From: Algoriphagus sp. AK58
Lineage (GTDB): Bacteria > Bacteroidota > Bacteroidia > Cytophagales > Cyclobacteriaceae
Length of the DNA stretch: 64,000 bases
Direction of reading: 5' to 3'
Assembly (NCBI RefSeq): GCF_014324365.1
Contig: NZ_QEIG01000019.1
Location: forward strand, 1 to 64,000
The notes under the pieces: model-generated
Seen by the model: the letters and a program-made list of their open reading frames with translations, nothing else
Told to the model about the DNA's origin: nothing
Databases searched by the model: none
Shown here: positions 29,941 through 40,173 of the stretch, one piece after another
Layout: every line of letters begins with the position of its first letter
How positions within the stretch are numbered: position 1 is the first letter of the stretch
Made by a program: the position numbers and the translations under genes

Positions 29941-30250
29941 TTTATCCCGTTGGCAGATTGCAGTCCGGTAAACCGAGGCTTTGGATGTCTTGATTCGTAG
30001 CCTGATAAGCTGTGGGAAAAATAGCTGTCCAGTCAATAAGGATCACTAAATCAATTGCTTAACATTCATAGCGCGCATTTCACTTTTTTGGGAATTCTAT
30101 CCTGAAGGGAGATGAATACATTTCATTTACAGATTTCTCCGAATTGTTCAATTTTTATTCCAATCATCTATTGATTTCAGCTCAAAATTCAATTCAATTG
30201 AGTTACCTTTCATTTGCTTTACCCCTACACTTATAAGCTTAACACCCATT
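29941..30250. other. Intergenic region before the PAS kinase genes
   Basis: With the metG terminator this makes a 401-bp gap. No gene or repeat array is seen. A near-match to the -7 box, TACCTTTC, lies at 30204-30211, about 40 bp before the kinase start. Confidence 0.4.
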
Positions 30251-33160
30251 ATGCCATCGTCAAAATCTTTGCGGTTTCTGGTGGTTGCCTCTGTCCTGAT
30301 CATTTTGATCAGTGCAGGCTTCTTCTTTGTCAATTTGAGAAATCAGATTGCCTTGGCTACCAGAAGTTTTGAGGTTGAAAACAAAATCAATCAGCTAAAT
30401 CAATTCTACAAGACTTACTTAGATTTAGTCGTTGAGAAGCGACGGTACCAGTCATCAGTTGATCCTGCGAGTAAGTCGACGTTTGAAAATTTGGAGTTGG
30501 AAATTTCAAGCCAACTAGACAGCTTGGTCAAAAGCCGATCTGGATTTGAACAATTTGAGAGCGGATTTCAGAGTTTTTTTTCCGGCTTTCAGAAAAGAAT
30601 GGATCAGCTGAAACGTCATGTTGGATATTTTGACCACATGTCTGAGGATTCTGCCAAGGCTCAGATTGTATTGGAGAATTTGGATATTCAACTGCTTTCA
30701 GGCCAAGTCGAATTAGACTATCAAGAACTTTTATCCTCTTTGTTTCAGGAGAGCGACCGTCTGAAAAGAGAGTACTTTGCAAAAGCCAGGTTTAATTCCT
30801 TTGGGTTTTTGGTTTTGTTTTTACTTTCCATCGTCTTGATTTTGGTGAATTATTTTCAGGGAAGAAAGCAGCAGAAACTGGAAGTCGAAAAGAAAATACA
30901 ACAGGCTCAGTTGGAAATGGCCCATAATGACATGCTGGAATTTCAGGCCACCTTTGACCATGCAGCGATTGGAATGGGGCTTTTAGATGAGTCTGGCAAG
31001 TGGATTAAAGTGAATGCAAGTCTTTGTAGAATGCTAGGCTATACTCCTGATGAACTTTTGAAAAAAACATTCCAGGATATCACCCACCCGGATGATTTGT
31101 TTAAGGATATGGAATTTGCCCAGCAGTTGTTCGAAAGGAAAATCAATTCCTATTCCATGGAGAAGCGGTATTTTACCTCAGAGGGAGAAATCATTTGGAT
31201 CAATCTGAATGGGACAGCGGTGAGGAATGAGGATGGATCGTTTAGGTATTTTATCGCCCAAATAGAAAACATCAATCCGAGGAAATTAGCCTATCAAGCT
31301 CTGCAAGAGCAAAAAGAGCGGTTTGAGAATGTCATTAGAGGAACAAAGGCCGGAATTTGGGAATGGAATATACAGACAGGGGAGACGGTATTCAATGAAA
31401 TTTGGGCGGAGATAATAGGGTATAGCCTGGACGAACTCGGGCCTATCTCTATCAAGACCTGGGAGAAATTTGCCCATCCGGAGGATTTGGAAAAATCGGG
31501 CAAGTTGTTGGAAAAGTGTTTTACCGGCGAGTCTGAATATTACGAATGTGAGTGCCGCATGAGGCATAGAGATGGACATTGGGTTTGGGTATTGGATCGG
31601 GGGAAAGTATTGTCTTGGACCTATGATGGCAAGCCTGAAAAAATGTTCGGAACCCACATGGATATCAGCAGGTTTAAAAGTCTGGAAGATGAACTTCTCA
31701 AAAAGGAGGCATTTATCCAGGCAATGCTGGATACTATTGATATAGGTATAGTGGCTTGTGATGCAAACGGGAATCTCAATCTCTTCAATAAGGCAACCAT
31801 GGGATTTCATGGGATAGATACTAAGGAGATAGACCCAACAGAGTGGGCCAAATACTATCATCTTTACCGGGAAGACGGGGTCACCCTTTTGGAAAAAGAG
31901 GAGGTGCCACTTTACCGGGCTTGGAAGGGAGAGGTCGTGGAAAATCAGGTCATCTGTATCAAGCACATTTCGGGCAGGTTGTATTTCATCAATACCTCAG
32001 GTTACCAGATCAAGGATGAATTGGGTCGGACTCAAGGAGCCGTGGTGGCCATGAAAGACATCACAGAAAGTCGGCAAATAGCCTTGGAAATCGAGAACAG
32101 TGAACGCAAATTCAAAGGGATTTTCAATTCCACTTTTCAGTTTATCGGATTTTTAGAGCCAGACGGCAAGCTGATAGAGGCAAATCAAACCGCCCTGGAT
32201 TTTGGCGGACTTCTTCCGGAAGATGTCGTTGGGAAGAAATTTTGGGATTGCTTTTGGTGGCAGATCTCTCCGGAAACCCAGCAGCAATTGGAGCAGGCTA
32301 TTTACAGGGCTTCTCAGGGAGAATTTGTCCAATACGAGGTGGCTGTGTGGGATAAGGATAAAAATCCGGTAACGATTTTATTCAATCTTAAGCCGCTTAG
32401 GGATAAGGAAGGTGAAGTGATCGCCATTATTCCGGAGGGAAGACTGATCCAGGATATCGTGGATGCCCGGAAATCTTTGGAGGAAAAAAACCACGAACTC
32501 GAGCGGTTTGCTTCGGTGGCTTCGCACGATTTGAAGGAACCACTTCGGATGGTTGTCAATTTTCTTCAGTTGTTGGAAAGAAAATACAAGGGTAAACTGG
32601 ATGAAAAAGCCGATCAATATATTCATTTCGCAGTGGATGCCTCCCAGCGGATGAATGTGTTGATCTCCGATTTACTGGAGTTTAGCAAGATCGGAAATGA
32701 TGATACTGACTTGGAATCCATCGACATGGACCGATTGGTGCAGGACCAGAAGCAGTATTTTGCCACTCTTTTGGAAGAAAGCAACGGCAAAATCACCTCT
32801 GGTTCCCTTTCTCCGATCCATGGAAAAAAGGTCCCTGTCAACATGCTGTTTAGAAATCTGATCGGGAATGCCATCAAATACAGAAAAAGAGAGGTACCCC
32901 TGGAAATCAATATTGAAGAAAAGGAATATGCTGACAGCTGGGAATTTATCATTTCTGACAACGGAATAGGGTTTGATCCCAGCCAGGCGGAGCGGATTTT
33001 CGAGATGTTCAAAAGGTTGCATACCAATCAGGAGTTTGCCGGAACAGGTCTCGGACTAGCCATATGCAAAAAAATTGTTGAACAGCATCACGGTAGAATT
33101 TGGGCCGAGTCCAGCCCAGGACAGGGCAGCGCCTTCCATTTCACCCTAAGCAAAAACTAA
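30251..33160 (+). CDS. Membrane-bound multi-PAS sensor histidine kinase
   Basis: 969 residues. Two membrane helices (about 10-27 and 184-203) flank a periplasmic helical sensor domain of CHASE3-like size. Four PAS domains follow (about 232-355, 356-478, 480-612, 617-740), with PAS/PAC phrases such as NASLCRMLGYTPDELLKKTF and GTHMDISRFKSLEDELLKKE. Then comes HisKA with the phospho-acceptor H759 (SVASHDLKEPLRM) and a HATPase domain with the N box NLIGNAIKYR, G1 DNGIGF and G2 GTGLGLAICKKI. No receiver domain. A second PAS kinase and a single-domain response regulator follow on the same strand. Signal unknown. Confidence 0.92.
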   Translation: MPSSKSLRFLVVASVLIILISAGFFFVNLRNQIALATRSFEVENKINQLNQFYKTYLDLVVEKRRYQSSVDPASKSTFENLELEISSQLDSLVKSRSGFEQFESGFQSFFSGFQKRMDQLKRHVGYFDHMSEDSAKAQIVLENLDIQLLSGQVELDYQELLSSLFQESDRLKREYFAKARFNSFGFLVLFLLSIVLILVNYFQGRKQQKLEVEKKIQQAQLEMAHNDMLEFQATFDHAAIGMGLLDESGKWIKVNASLCRMLGYTPDELLKKTFQDITHPDDLFKDMEFAQQLFERKINSYSMEKRYFTSEGEIIWINLNGTAVRNEDGSFRYFIAQIENINPRKLAYQALQEQKERFENVIRGTKAGIWEWNIQTGETVFNEIWAEIIGYSLDELGPISIKTWEKFAHPEDLEKSGKLLEKCFTGESEYYECECRMRHRDGHWVWVLDRGKVLSWTYDGKPEKMFGTHMDISRFKSLEDELLKKEAFIQAMLDTIDIGIVACDANGNLNLFNKATMGFHGIDTKEIDPTEWAKYYHLYREDGVTLLEKEEVPLYRAWKGEVVENQVICIKHISGRLYFINTSGYQIKDELGRTQGAVVAMKDITESRQIALEIENSERKFKGIFNSTFQFIGFLEPDGKLIEANQTALDFGGLLPEDVVGKKFWDCFWWQISPETQQQLEQAIYRASQGEFVQYEVAVWDKDKNPVTILFNLKPLRDKEGEVIAIIPEGRLIQDIVDARKSLEEKNHELERFASVASHDLKEPLRMVVNFLQLLERKYKGKLDEKADQYIHFAVDASQRMNVLISDLLEFSKIGNDDTDLESIDMDRLVQDQKQYFATLLEESNGKITSGSLSPIHGKKVPVNMLFRNLIGNAIKYRKREVPLEINIEEKEYADSWEFIISDNGIGFDPSQAERIFEMFKRLHTNQEFAGTGLGLAICKKIVEQHHGRIWAESSPGQGSAFHFTLSKN

Positions 33161-33443
33161 CCATGGCATGCTGGGACTTGGACAAAGAGTTAGAGGATAC
33201 TCATTTGATTTACTTATCGAAGCCAAATCAAATATACCTAAGAATGACCAAGTGGTTCCTTCATCGAGAATCGGTAAATCGTATACGAAAAAGTTTATTC
33301 AACTAAATAAGAATGCATTGCTCACAATAGAAGTGTTTTTGCTCCTATTGATCCGGGCAATAAAGAACATGGGGCAAAAGCATACATGGTTTTCTGAAAA
33401 GGAAATCAAGGCGGTATAGAATCTGGGATGCCAGAACTTGGGT
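33161..33443. other. Gap between the two PAS kinase genes with an inverted repeat
   Basis: TTTGATTT (33204-33211) and AAATCAAA (33225-33232) are perfect 8-bp arms with a 13-bp spacer. An 83-codon frame at 33168-33419 shows no family and looks like chance. The gap could hold a promoter for the second kinase, but no good -7 box was found. Confidence 0.35.
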
Positions 33444-36400
33444 ATGGAAAAAAAAGAGAATAAGCCATTTGTTTTTGTTTTGGTCTCAAGGGACTGGACC
33501 TTGGACTACGTCTCTCCGGAAGATCTTTATGCCATGCAAGAAGGTCTTGGGTGGGATGTGCAATTGGGAGTTTACCTTCCCCAACTGATTCAGGATAATC
33601 AGCGGGAATACTTTATAGAACAACTCAAGGCAGGATTCTCTGGAAAGTGTTTTTCTTTTGAAATTCTTTTTCCCTGCAAGAAGACCCATCAAAAATCCTG
33701 TGAGGTGGTAGTCACTCCAGCCCACTATGCCGATGGTCAAGTCTCCAAAGTGGGATTAGCCATTCGATGTAGGGATGAATTCCATGAAGAACTGGCTAAG
33801 ATCAATGAGGATGGACTCCTGAGTATCGTGTTCAATTCAGTTTCATTGGGGATATGCATTACCGACCATCATGGGAATTTTGTTGAAGCGAACCGTGAAT
33901 ACTGCAGAATTTATGGCTATGAAAGGGAAGAATTGATAGGCAAAAGCTTCTTGATGGTAGTGGATCCTTCATACCATGCTTTCGTGCAAAAGGTTCATGA
34001 TGATTTTTTTACCAAAGGAGAAGAGCCGCCGGGTGAGTTTGAGGTGCTGACCATAAATGGAAGCAGGATAACAATCAGTGTTTTTTCTGACAAGTTGGTC
34101 ACTCCTGATGGAGAAAAATATAAAGTGACCACCGTTCAGGACATCACAGAGTTGAAGGCACTTGAGGATCAGGTGGCAAGTGTCTCTCAGAATATTCCCG
34201 GGATCGTCTTCCGTTATCTGTTGAAGCCGGACGGTACCGATCAGATACTATTTGTGTCAGAAGGAGCCAAGATATTTTGCGGAGTAAATCCTCAGGAAAT
34301 CCTGAAAGACATGAGGTTTATTTGGGATAAGATCCATCCGGATTTTGTAGAGAATCTGCGTGAATCCATTCTCAGATCAGCCCAAACCCTCAAGCATTGG
34401 GAGTCCGAATGGAAATATCTTCATCCTGATGGTACGGTTCGCTGGCATAGAGCAAGAGGAAATCCTAGAAAACAATCCGATGGCTCGGTGGTATGGGATT
34501 CGATTATCTTGGATGTCACGCACGAGAAAGAGGCAGAACTTGCAGTTCAGGAAACTGAAGTCCGGTTTGAAAAACTGATCAGTGATGGGGTGGAAATGAT
34601 CGCTATACTTGATAGCGAAGGTCATTACACCTACAACAGCAAGTCCTACCAGACCATACTTGGATATTCACCCGAAGAATTGAAAGGATTTCAGGCGTTT
34701 TCCCTTATCCATCCGGATGACGTCCCCACCCTTTATTCAGACTTCCAACAAGTATTTGCCCAAAAGAAAGTCTATTCCCAACCTTACAGAATTCGCAGTA
34801 AAGACGGAAAGTACATTTGGCTCAAATCCATCGGTACCAATCTCCTGGATGACCCGCAGATCCAGGGAATCGTAGTCAACAGTACCGATGTGACAGAGCT
34901 CATCCAGGTGAAAATGGATCTTGAATCCTCCGAGAAACAATACAAATATCTTTTCGAGAATAATCCCGGCTCGATGATGATCTGGGATTTGGCTACCGGA
35001 CAGATCCTGGATGTCAATGACCGCACTTGCAGGCTTTATGGCTACACGCGCGAGGAATTATTGGGGATGACCGTGTATGATGTCCGGCCAAAAGAGGAGG
35101 TTCCTAAATTCAAGGAAATGTCGGAAAAGCAAAGCTGGGTCAATTACGAGGGGCCAAGGCTTTATTCGGGGATTTCCCGTCATATACACAAATCCGGAGA
35201 ACTTCTGGATGTGCAGATTAACGCCCAAATGATTGATTACAAAGGGAAGCGGGTTTCCTTGGTGTTGCTTCAGGATGTCACGCAAAAGCTTAAAGAAGAA
35301 GTAAGGCTTAAGCTGCTTGAAAGCGTAGTGACCCATGCCAATGATGCGGTTATAATTACAGAAGCTGAGCCTTTTTCAATGCCCGGTCCGAGGATCGTCT
35401 ATGTCAATGAGGCGTTTACCCGAATGACCGGCTATTCTGCGGAGGAAGTTATTGGAAAGACCCCCAGGATTTTACAGGGACCAAAGACCAACAAAGAAGA
35501 TCTGGAAGTACTCAGGGAAGCCATGAGAAACTGGGAGTCCTCTGAGGTAACGACCATCAATTACAGAAAAAACGGAGAAGAATTCTGGACTAACTTCTCC
35601 ATTAGCCCTGTGTCAGATGCCAAAGGTTGGTTTACCCATTGGATTTCCATTCAAAGGGATGTGACCAAGCAGAAGGTCGAAGAACAGAAGCGCGAATTGG
35701 CCTCGAGAATCATGCAGATTTTTGGGGAAGAGGAAAGATTCAACTTCGCCTTAGACAGAGGCCTCGAGCAACTTGTCCGATTCAAAGATCTGGATGTGGG
35801 AGAAGTTTGGCTGCTGAATTCGGAGAAGTCAAAACTCAAGTTGAATTCAAGGTTTGCCCATAGTGAGGCTGGACTAAAATTTATTTCTCTCGTAGACCGG
35901 AGTATTATCTTTAAAAAAGGGGAAGGATTGGCAGGAAAAATTTGGAAAAATAACCAACCCATGGTCATCGATGAATCGGTTGAGCTCCAGGAATTCCCCA
36001 GAAAAGATGCCTTGATCGAGTCTGGATTAACTTGTGCGTTTGGGTTTCCCATTCACAACAATCAAGAAGTCATTGGGGTGGCCTTGTTTGCTACAAAAAG
36101 AAAAAATGGATTTGTTCAGTCTGCCTTGGATAGTTTTGGTACCATTAATGAAGTCCTTGGATCAGAGATTCATAGAAAAAAAGTAGAGGAGGAATTGTCT
36201 CAGATTTTTAATACTGCCCAGGATATCATTTGCATCTCGGGATTTGATGGATTTTTCAAAAAGGTCAACAAAGGAGCGGTCTATAACCTTGGATATTCGG
36301 AGGAGGAACTTCTTTCTAAACGGTATGATCATTTTCTCCATCCGGATGACAAAGCCGGATCTGAGGTCGAAATGAAGAATTTGATCAATGGCCAAAACGT

Positions 36401-38009
36401 CTTTCATTTTGTCAATCGGTTTATCAGCAAAGAAGGAGATGTGGTTTGGCTGGATTGGAATTGTACCGCTGTGCCAGAGGAGGAGTTGATTTACTGTGTG
36501 GCCAAAAATATCACTGAAGAAAAAGGTCTTCAAAACTTGTTGGAAAGCGCCAACAAGATGGCCAAAATCGGATTTTGGGATGTGGATGTCATTCGCGGTA
36601 CCCAATATTGGAGTCCGATAACCAAGGAAATTCATGAGGTTCCATCTGATTTTGATCCCAGCGTTGAGCAGGGGATCCTTTTTTATGATCCCGATTCAAT
36701 TCCAGTAATTTCTGAGAATTTCTATCGTTGCCAAGAAACAGGTGAGCCTTATGATCTGGAACTTCCGATCATCACCGCTAAGGGAAAACCCATCTGGATA
36801 CGTACCCAAGGTCAGGCGGAATTTAGAGATGGGGTGTGTGTGAGGGTATATGGTACGATACAGGACATCACCGATCGAAGAGCGGCGGAAGAATTAATCC
36901 GCCAGTCCAATGAGCGGTTTGAAAATGTGGCTAAAGCTACCCGAGATGCAATTTGGGATCATGACATTCGTTCCCACAAATTGTATTGGGGAGATGGATT
37001 TAGAACACTTTTTGGATATGAACCAAACACCTACAGCCAGCATTTCGAAGCTTGGGTATCCAAAATTCATCCGGAAGACAAGGAAAGGGTTACCGGGAAT
37101 CTGGTTTCAGCCCTAGAGAATTCCTCTGTTTTGACCATTGAAAATGAATACCGCTTTTTGAAAGCCGACGGGACTTATGCCTATGTATCAGACCGTGGGA
37201 TCATCATCAGGGATGGGCAAGGAAAAGCAGTACGATTGGTCGGTGCCATGTCTGATGTGACTGAGCGCAAAAAATTTGAGTCATCGCTCAAATCCCTGAA
37301 TGAACGATTGGAGACAAGAGCTCTGGAACTGGCTAGGTCCAACGCCGAATTGGAGCAGTTTGCCTACGTTGCTTCCCATGACCTGCAAGAGCCTCTTCGT
37401 ATGGTTACCAGTTTCTTGTCGCAGCTTGAAATCAAATATCAGGATAAACTGGATGAGCGGGCAAATAAGTACATCCATTTTGCAGTGGATGGTGCTAAAC
37501 GAATGAGGCAGATCATTTTGGATTTGCTCGAATTTTCCAGAGTGGGCAGGATGAATGAGGAGGTTACCCAAATCTCGATTCATTCCATTCTGAAGGAAGT
37601 ATGCACGCTTCAATCGAGCCTGATTGAAAGCAAAAAAGCCAAGATCAAATGGAATGAAATGCCGGTAATAACTGGTTCGAAAACTCCCTTGATCCAGATT
37701 TTCCAAAATCTGATCAGCAATGCAGTTAAATACAGCAAAGAGGGAGTTGCTCCAGAGGTAAAAATTTCCTTTAAGGAATTGCCGGAATTTTGGCAATTTG
37801 AGATCCAAGACAACGGAATTGGAATCGATGCAGAGAGTATTGACAAAATCTTTGTTATTTTTCAAAGATTGCACACCAAAGATCAATATGCTGGGACTGG
37901 AATCGGTCTCGCAATTGTAAAAAAGACAATTGAGAATTTAGGGGGAAAGATTTGGGTGGAATCCTCGCCAGGGGTAGGATCCACATTCCGATTTACCTTA
38001 AAGAAATGA
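33444..38009 (+). CDS. Cytoplasmic histidine kinase with nine PAS domains and one GAF
   Basis: 1521 residues and no membrane segment. In order: PAS1 (degenerate, about 10-110), PAS2-PAS5 (about 125-620), PAS6 (about 620-745), GAF (about 750-912), PAS7-PAS9 (about 915-1275), HisKA with H1312 (YVASHDLQEPLRM) and HATPase (NLISNAVKYSK, DNGIGI, GTGIGLAIVKK). PAS6 resembles a flavin-binding LOV domain (GKTPRILQGPKT, INYRKNGEEFW, SIQRDVT) but has Pro674 where photoactive LOV domains have Cys. I chose the ATG at 33444 over a TTG two codons earlier. The receiver gene starts 8 bp after its stop, so it is the likely partner. Confidence 0.92.
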   Translation: MEKKENKPFVFVLVSRDWTLDYVSPEDLYAMQEGLGWDVQLGVYLPQLIQDNQREYFIEQLKAGFSGKCFSFEILFPCKKTHQKSCEVVVTPAHYADGQVSKVGLAIRCRDEFHEELAKINEDGLLSIVFNSVSLGICITDHHGNFVEANREYCRIYGYEREELIGKSFLMVVDPSYHAFVQKVHDDFFTKGEEPPGEFEVLTINGSRITISVFSDKLVTPDGEKYKVTTVQDITELKALEDQVASVSQNIPGIVFRYLLKPDGTDQILFVSEGAKIFCGVNPQEILKDMRFIWDKIHPDFVENLRESILRSAQTLKHWESEWKYLHPDGTVRWHRARGNPRKQSDGSVVWDSIILDVTHEKEAELAVQETEVRFEKLISDGVEMIAILDSEGHYTYNSKSYQTILGYSPEELKGFQAFSLIHPDDVPTLYSDFQQVFAQKKVYSQPYRIRSKDGKYIWLKSIGTNLLDDPQIQGIVVNSTDVTELIQVKMDLESSEKQYKYLFENNPGSMMIWDLATGQILDVNDRTCRLYGYTREELLGMTVYDVRPKEEVPKFKEMSEKQSWVNYEGPRLYSGISRHIHKSGELLDVQINAQMIDYKGKRVSLVLLQDVTQKLKEEVRLKLLESVVTHANDAVIITEAEPFSMPGPRIVYVNEAFTRMTGYSAEEVIGKTPRILQGPKTNKEDLEVLREAMRNWESSEVTTINYRKNGEEFWTNFSISPVSDAKGWFTHWISIQRDVTKQKVEEQKRELASRIMQIFGEEERFNFALDRGLEQLVRFKDLDVGEVWLLNSEKSKLKLNSRFAHSEAGLKFISLVDRSIIFKKGEGLAGKIWKNNQPMVIDESVELQEFPRKDALIESGLTCAFGFPIHNNQEVIGVALFATKRKNGFVQSALDSFGTINEVLGSEIHRKKVEEELSQIFNTAQDIICISGFDGFFKKVNKGAVYNLGYSEEELLSKRYDHFLHPDDKAGSEVEMKNLINGQNVFHFVNRFISKEGDVVWLDWNCTAVPEEELIYCVAKNITEEKGLQNLLESANKMAKIGFWDVDVIRGTQYWSPITKEIHEVPSDFDPSVEQGILFYDPDSIPVISENFYRCQETGEPYDLELPIITAKGKPIWIRTQGQAEFRDGVCVRVYGTIQDITDRRAAEELIRQSNERFENVAKATRDAIWDHDIRSHKLYWGDGFRTLFGYEPNTYSQHFEAWVSKIHPEDKERVTGNLVSALENSSVLTIENEYRFLKADGTYAYVSDRGIIIRDGQGKAVRLVGAMSDVTERKKFESSLKSLNERLETRALELARSNAELEQFAYVASHDLQEPLRMVTSFLSQLEIKYQDKLDERANKYIHFAVDGAKRMRQIILDLLEFSRVGRMNEEVTQISIHSILKEVCTLQSSLIESKKAKIKWNEMPVITGSKTPLIQIFQNLISNAVKYSKEGVAPEVKISFKELPEFWQFEIQDNGIGIDAESIDKIFVIFQRLHTKDQYAGTGIGLAIVKKTIENLGGKIWVESSPGVGSTFRFTLKK

Positions 38010-38017
38010 GCTGAAAG

Positions 38018-38443
38018 ATGAAAAAGATTCAGATTCTATTGGTGGAGGACAATGAAGGGGATATTTTATTGACCACCGAAGCCTTGGAAGGATTGACGAT
38101 CGAAAATGAAATAAAAGTGGTCAAAACCGGCAAAGATGCCATCGATTACGTGACCCGCTCGGGGAATTTCTCCAATGTAATTCTCCCGGATTTGGTATTG
38201 TTGGATATCAATTTGCCCGTGAAAAACGGGATTGAGGTTTTGTCTGTCATCAAGTCCGATGAAAAGACCAAGCACATTCCGGTCATCATGCTGACCACCT
38301 CTTCCTCAAAAACCGACCGCGAAGCAGCAGAGAGATTAAGCGCTGATTTGTTCATTTCCAAGCCTATCGATATGTACGCTTATGAAGAAGTGGTGCTATT
38401 GATCGAGAACTTTCTGAAAAATTTGGATCAACGATTGAATTAG
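38018..38443 (+). CDS. Single-domain response regulator (Rcp1/CheY-like)
   Basis: 141 residues, a receiver domain only. The acidic pair is in LLVEDNEGD (E10/D11), the phospho-acceptor is D63 in LVLLDINLP, the switch Thr/Ser is in VIMLTTSSS and the conserved Lys is in LFISKP. The NEGD and DINLP wording is typical of Rcp1-type regulators that pair with phytochrome-like or PAS hybrid kinases. With no output domain it must signal by protein contact. It lies 8 bp behind the nine-PAS kinase, most likely in one operon. Confidence 0.93.
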   Translation: MKKIQILLVEDNEGDILLTTEALEGLTIENEIKVVKTGKDAIDYVTRSGNFSNVILPDLVLLDINLPVKNGIEVLSVIKSDEKTKHIPVIMLTTSSSKTDREAAERLSADLFISKPIDMYAYEEVVLLIENFLKNLDQRLN

Positions 38444-38556
38444 TATCTTTTGTCGTTCTTACATTTTTTCGAAAACAGGGAACCATTTAGGTCCTCTGGT
38501 TTTTATCTTTTCCATACCCAGACAACCCTGATTATTTTTAAAAGGCCTTTTTTCCT

Positions 38557-40020
38557 ATGCTTATAACTCCCGAGAATATCATTCTGGTCAGTTCGATTTT
38601 GCTCATTTTGAGTATTATAGCCAGTAAGACTGCTGGTAGAGCAGGGATTCCTGTGTTGCTGCTTTTTTTGGGCGTGGGGATGTTGGCTGGGACAGATGGA
38701 ATAGGCAAGATCAATTTTGAGGATCCGTTTGCCGCGCAGTTTTTGGGAGTAATTGCACTTACCTACATTCTTTTCTCCGGAGGGCTTGATACCAAGTGGG
38801 AATCTATCAGGCCTGTACTAGGGCCAGGTATGGTGTTGTCTACCCTCGGTGTATTGTTGACAGCGGTGTCAGTTGGGGTATTTGCCTCCTGGGTAGGAGG
38901 CATTTCCCTCAAGGAAGGGATTTTACTTGGTGCGATTGTGTCTTCCACGGATGCGGCCGCGGTCTTTTCCATTTTGAGAAATAAGAGTATTGGTTTAAAG
39001 GGAAATCTTCGTCCTTTGCTCGAATTGGAGTCTGGTAGCAATGATCCCATGGCCTTCTTTTTGACTATCGGGATGACCTCATGGCTGAGTTTGGAGGGGT
39101 TTTCTCCCGTGGATTTGGTTCCTATGTTTTTCAAGCAGATGATCCTAGGTGCCTTGGGAGGTTATGGATTGGGCAAGGCTTGTGTATTGCTGGTAAATCG
39201 CATCAATCTGGAATATGAGGGCTTGTACTCCGTGCTTATGTTGGCTTTGGTCGCCATGATTTATGCCTTGACAGACAGGATAGGTGGTAATGGGTTCTTG
39301 GCAGTTTACCTGGCAGGCATCACCATGAACCAGTCTCGAATCGTGCACTACAAAAGTTATATCCGGTTTTTTGACGGGGTGGCTTGGCTGATGCAGATCG
39401 TCATGTTTATCACCTTGGGTCTGCTGGTTTTCCCAAGTCAGGTTTTGCATGTGGTAGGAATAGGATTTCTGATAGCCGTGTTTTTGATTTTTGTCGCAAG
39501 ACCTTTAGGTGTGTGGGCTTCCTTGGTCTTTTTCAGGTTTAAAACCCGAGAAAAACTGTTTATCAGTTGGGTAGGTTTGAGAGGTGCCGTGCCCATTGTT
39601 TTTGCCACATTTCCCTTATTGGCAGGATTGGAAAAGAGTAACCTGATTTTCAATATCGTATTTTTCATTGTCATAGCTTCGGTATCCCTCCAAGCTACAA
39701 CCTTGGCCAAAGTGGCAAAATGGCTTCATTTGGCAGTTCCAGAGGGTTTGAAAAGGAAAAGTTTGTTGGATATTGAACTCTCGGATGGATTCAAAAATGC
39801 CTTGGTTGAGGTGGTTCTGCCCCAGAGTTCGACGTTGGATGGGAAGAAAATCCTCGATTTGAATTTTCCCAAGACCGCTCTGATTGTTTTGATTAACAGA
39901 GACCATAAGTACATCACGCCTAATGGCTCTACCGAGCTGAAATCAGGAGACCAGCTGATGGTGATGGTCAATTCGGAATCAGAGGAACAGAAAATCAAAG
40001 AGGTGCTCGGGGTTTTATAA
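38557..40020 (+). CDS. Potassium/proton antiporter (CPA1 family, NhaP2/CvrA type)
   Basis: 487 residues. Twelve or so membrane helices cover residues 1-385, with family phrases LGVGMLAGTDGIG, TYILFSGGLDTKW and the ion-site block GAIVSSTDAAAVFSILRNKS followed by LELESGSNDPMAFFLT. A TrkA_C-like cytoplasmic domain follows at about 400-487 (VEVVLPQSSTLDGKKILDLN, KSGDQLMVMVNSE). Exchanges K+ (or Na+) for H+ across the inner membrane. A 7/8 match to the -7 box (TATCTTTT, 38514-38521) lies about 35 bp upstream. Single gene. Confidence 0.9.
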   Translation: MLITPENIILVSSILLILSIIASKTAGRAGIPVLLLFLGVGMLAGTDGIGKINFEDPFAAQFLGVIALTYILFSGGLDTKWESIRPVLGPGMVLSTLGVLLTAVSVGVFASWVGGISLKEGILLGAIVSSTDAAAVFSILRNKSIGLKGNLRPLLELESGSNDPMAFFLTIGMTSWLSLEGFSPVDLVPMFFKQMILGALGGYGLGKACVLLVNRINLEYEGLYSVLMLALVAMIYALTDRIGGNGFLAVYLAGITMNQSRIVHYKSYIRFFDGVAWLMQIVMFITLGLLVFPSQVLHVVGIGFLIAVFLIFVARPLGVWASLVFFRFKTREKLFISWVGLRGAVPIVFATFPLLAGLEKSNLIFNIVFFIVIASVSLQATTLAKVAKWLHLAVPEGLKRKSLLDIELSDGFKNALVEVVLPQSSTLDGKKILDLNFPKTALIVLINRDHKYITPNGSTELKSGDQLMVMVNSESEEQKIKEVLGVL

Positions 40021-40173
40021 AAGAAGAATGGTTAATAAAAATGGATTTTTTTTGAATATCGATTAATAGAATGGCTTTTTCAGTTTAAAAATAATCTGAT
40101 TAAATCAGGATTTTTGAAAATATTTTATTTTCAGGTTTCTTTTTTAACTTACTTGAGATTAAGAGAGAAGCCT

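Noticed and set aside
33168-33419. 83-codon frame between the two PAS kinases
   Set aside because: No family resemblance, no promoter or ribosome site; it covers an inverted repeat and probably is chance.
38538-38549. AAAAGGCCTTTT palindrome before the antiporter
   Set aside because: Low-complexity self-complementary sequence with no loop; no reason to see more than chance.
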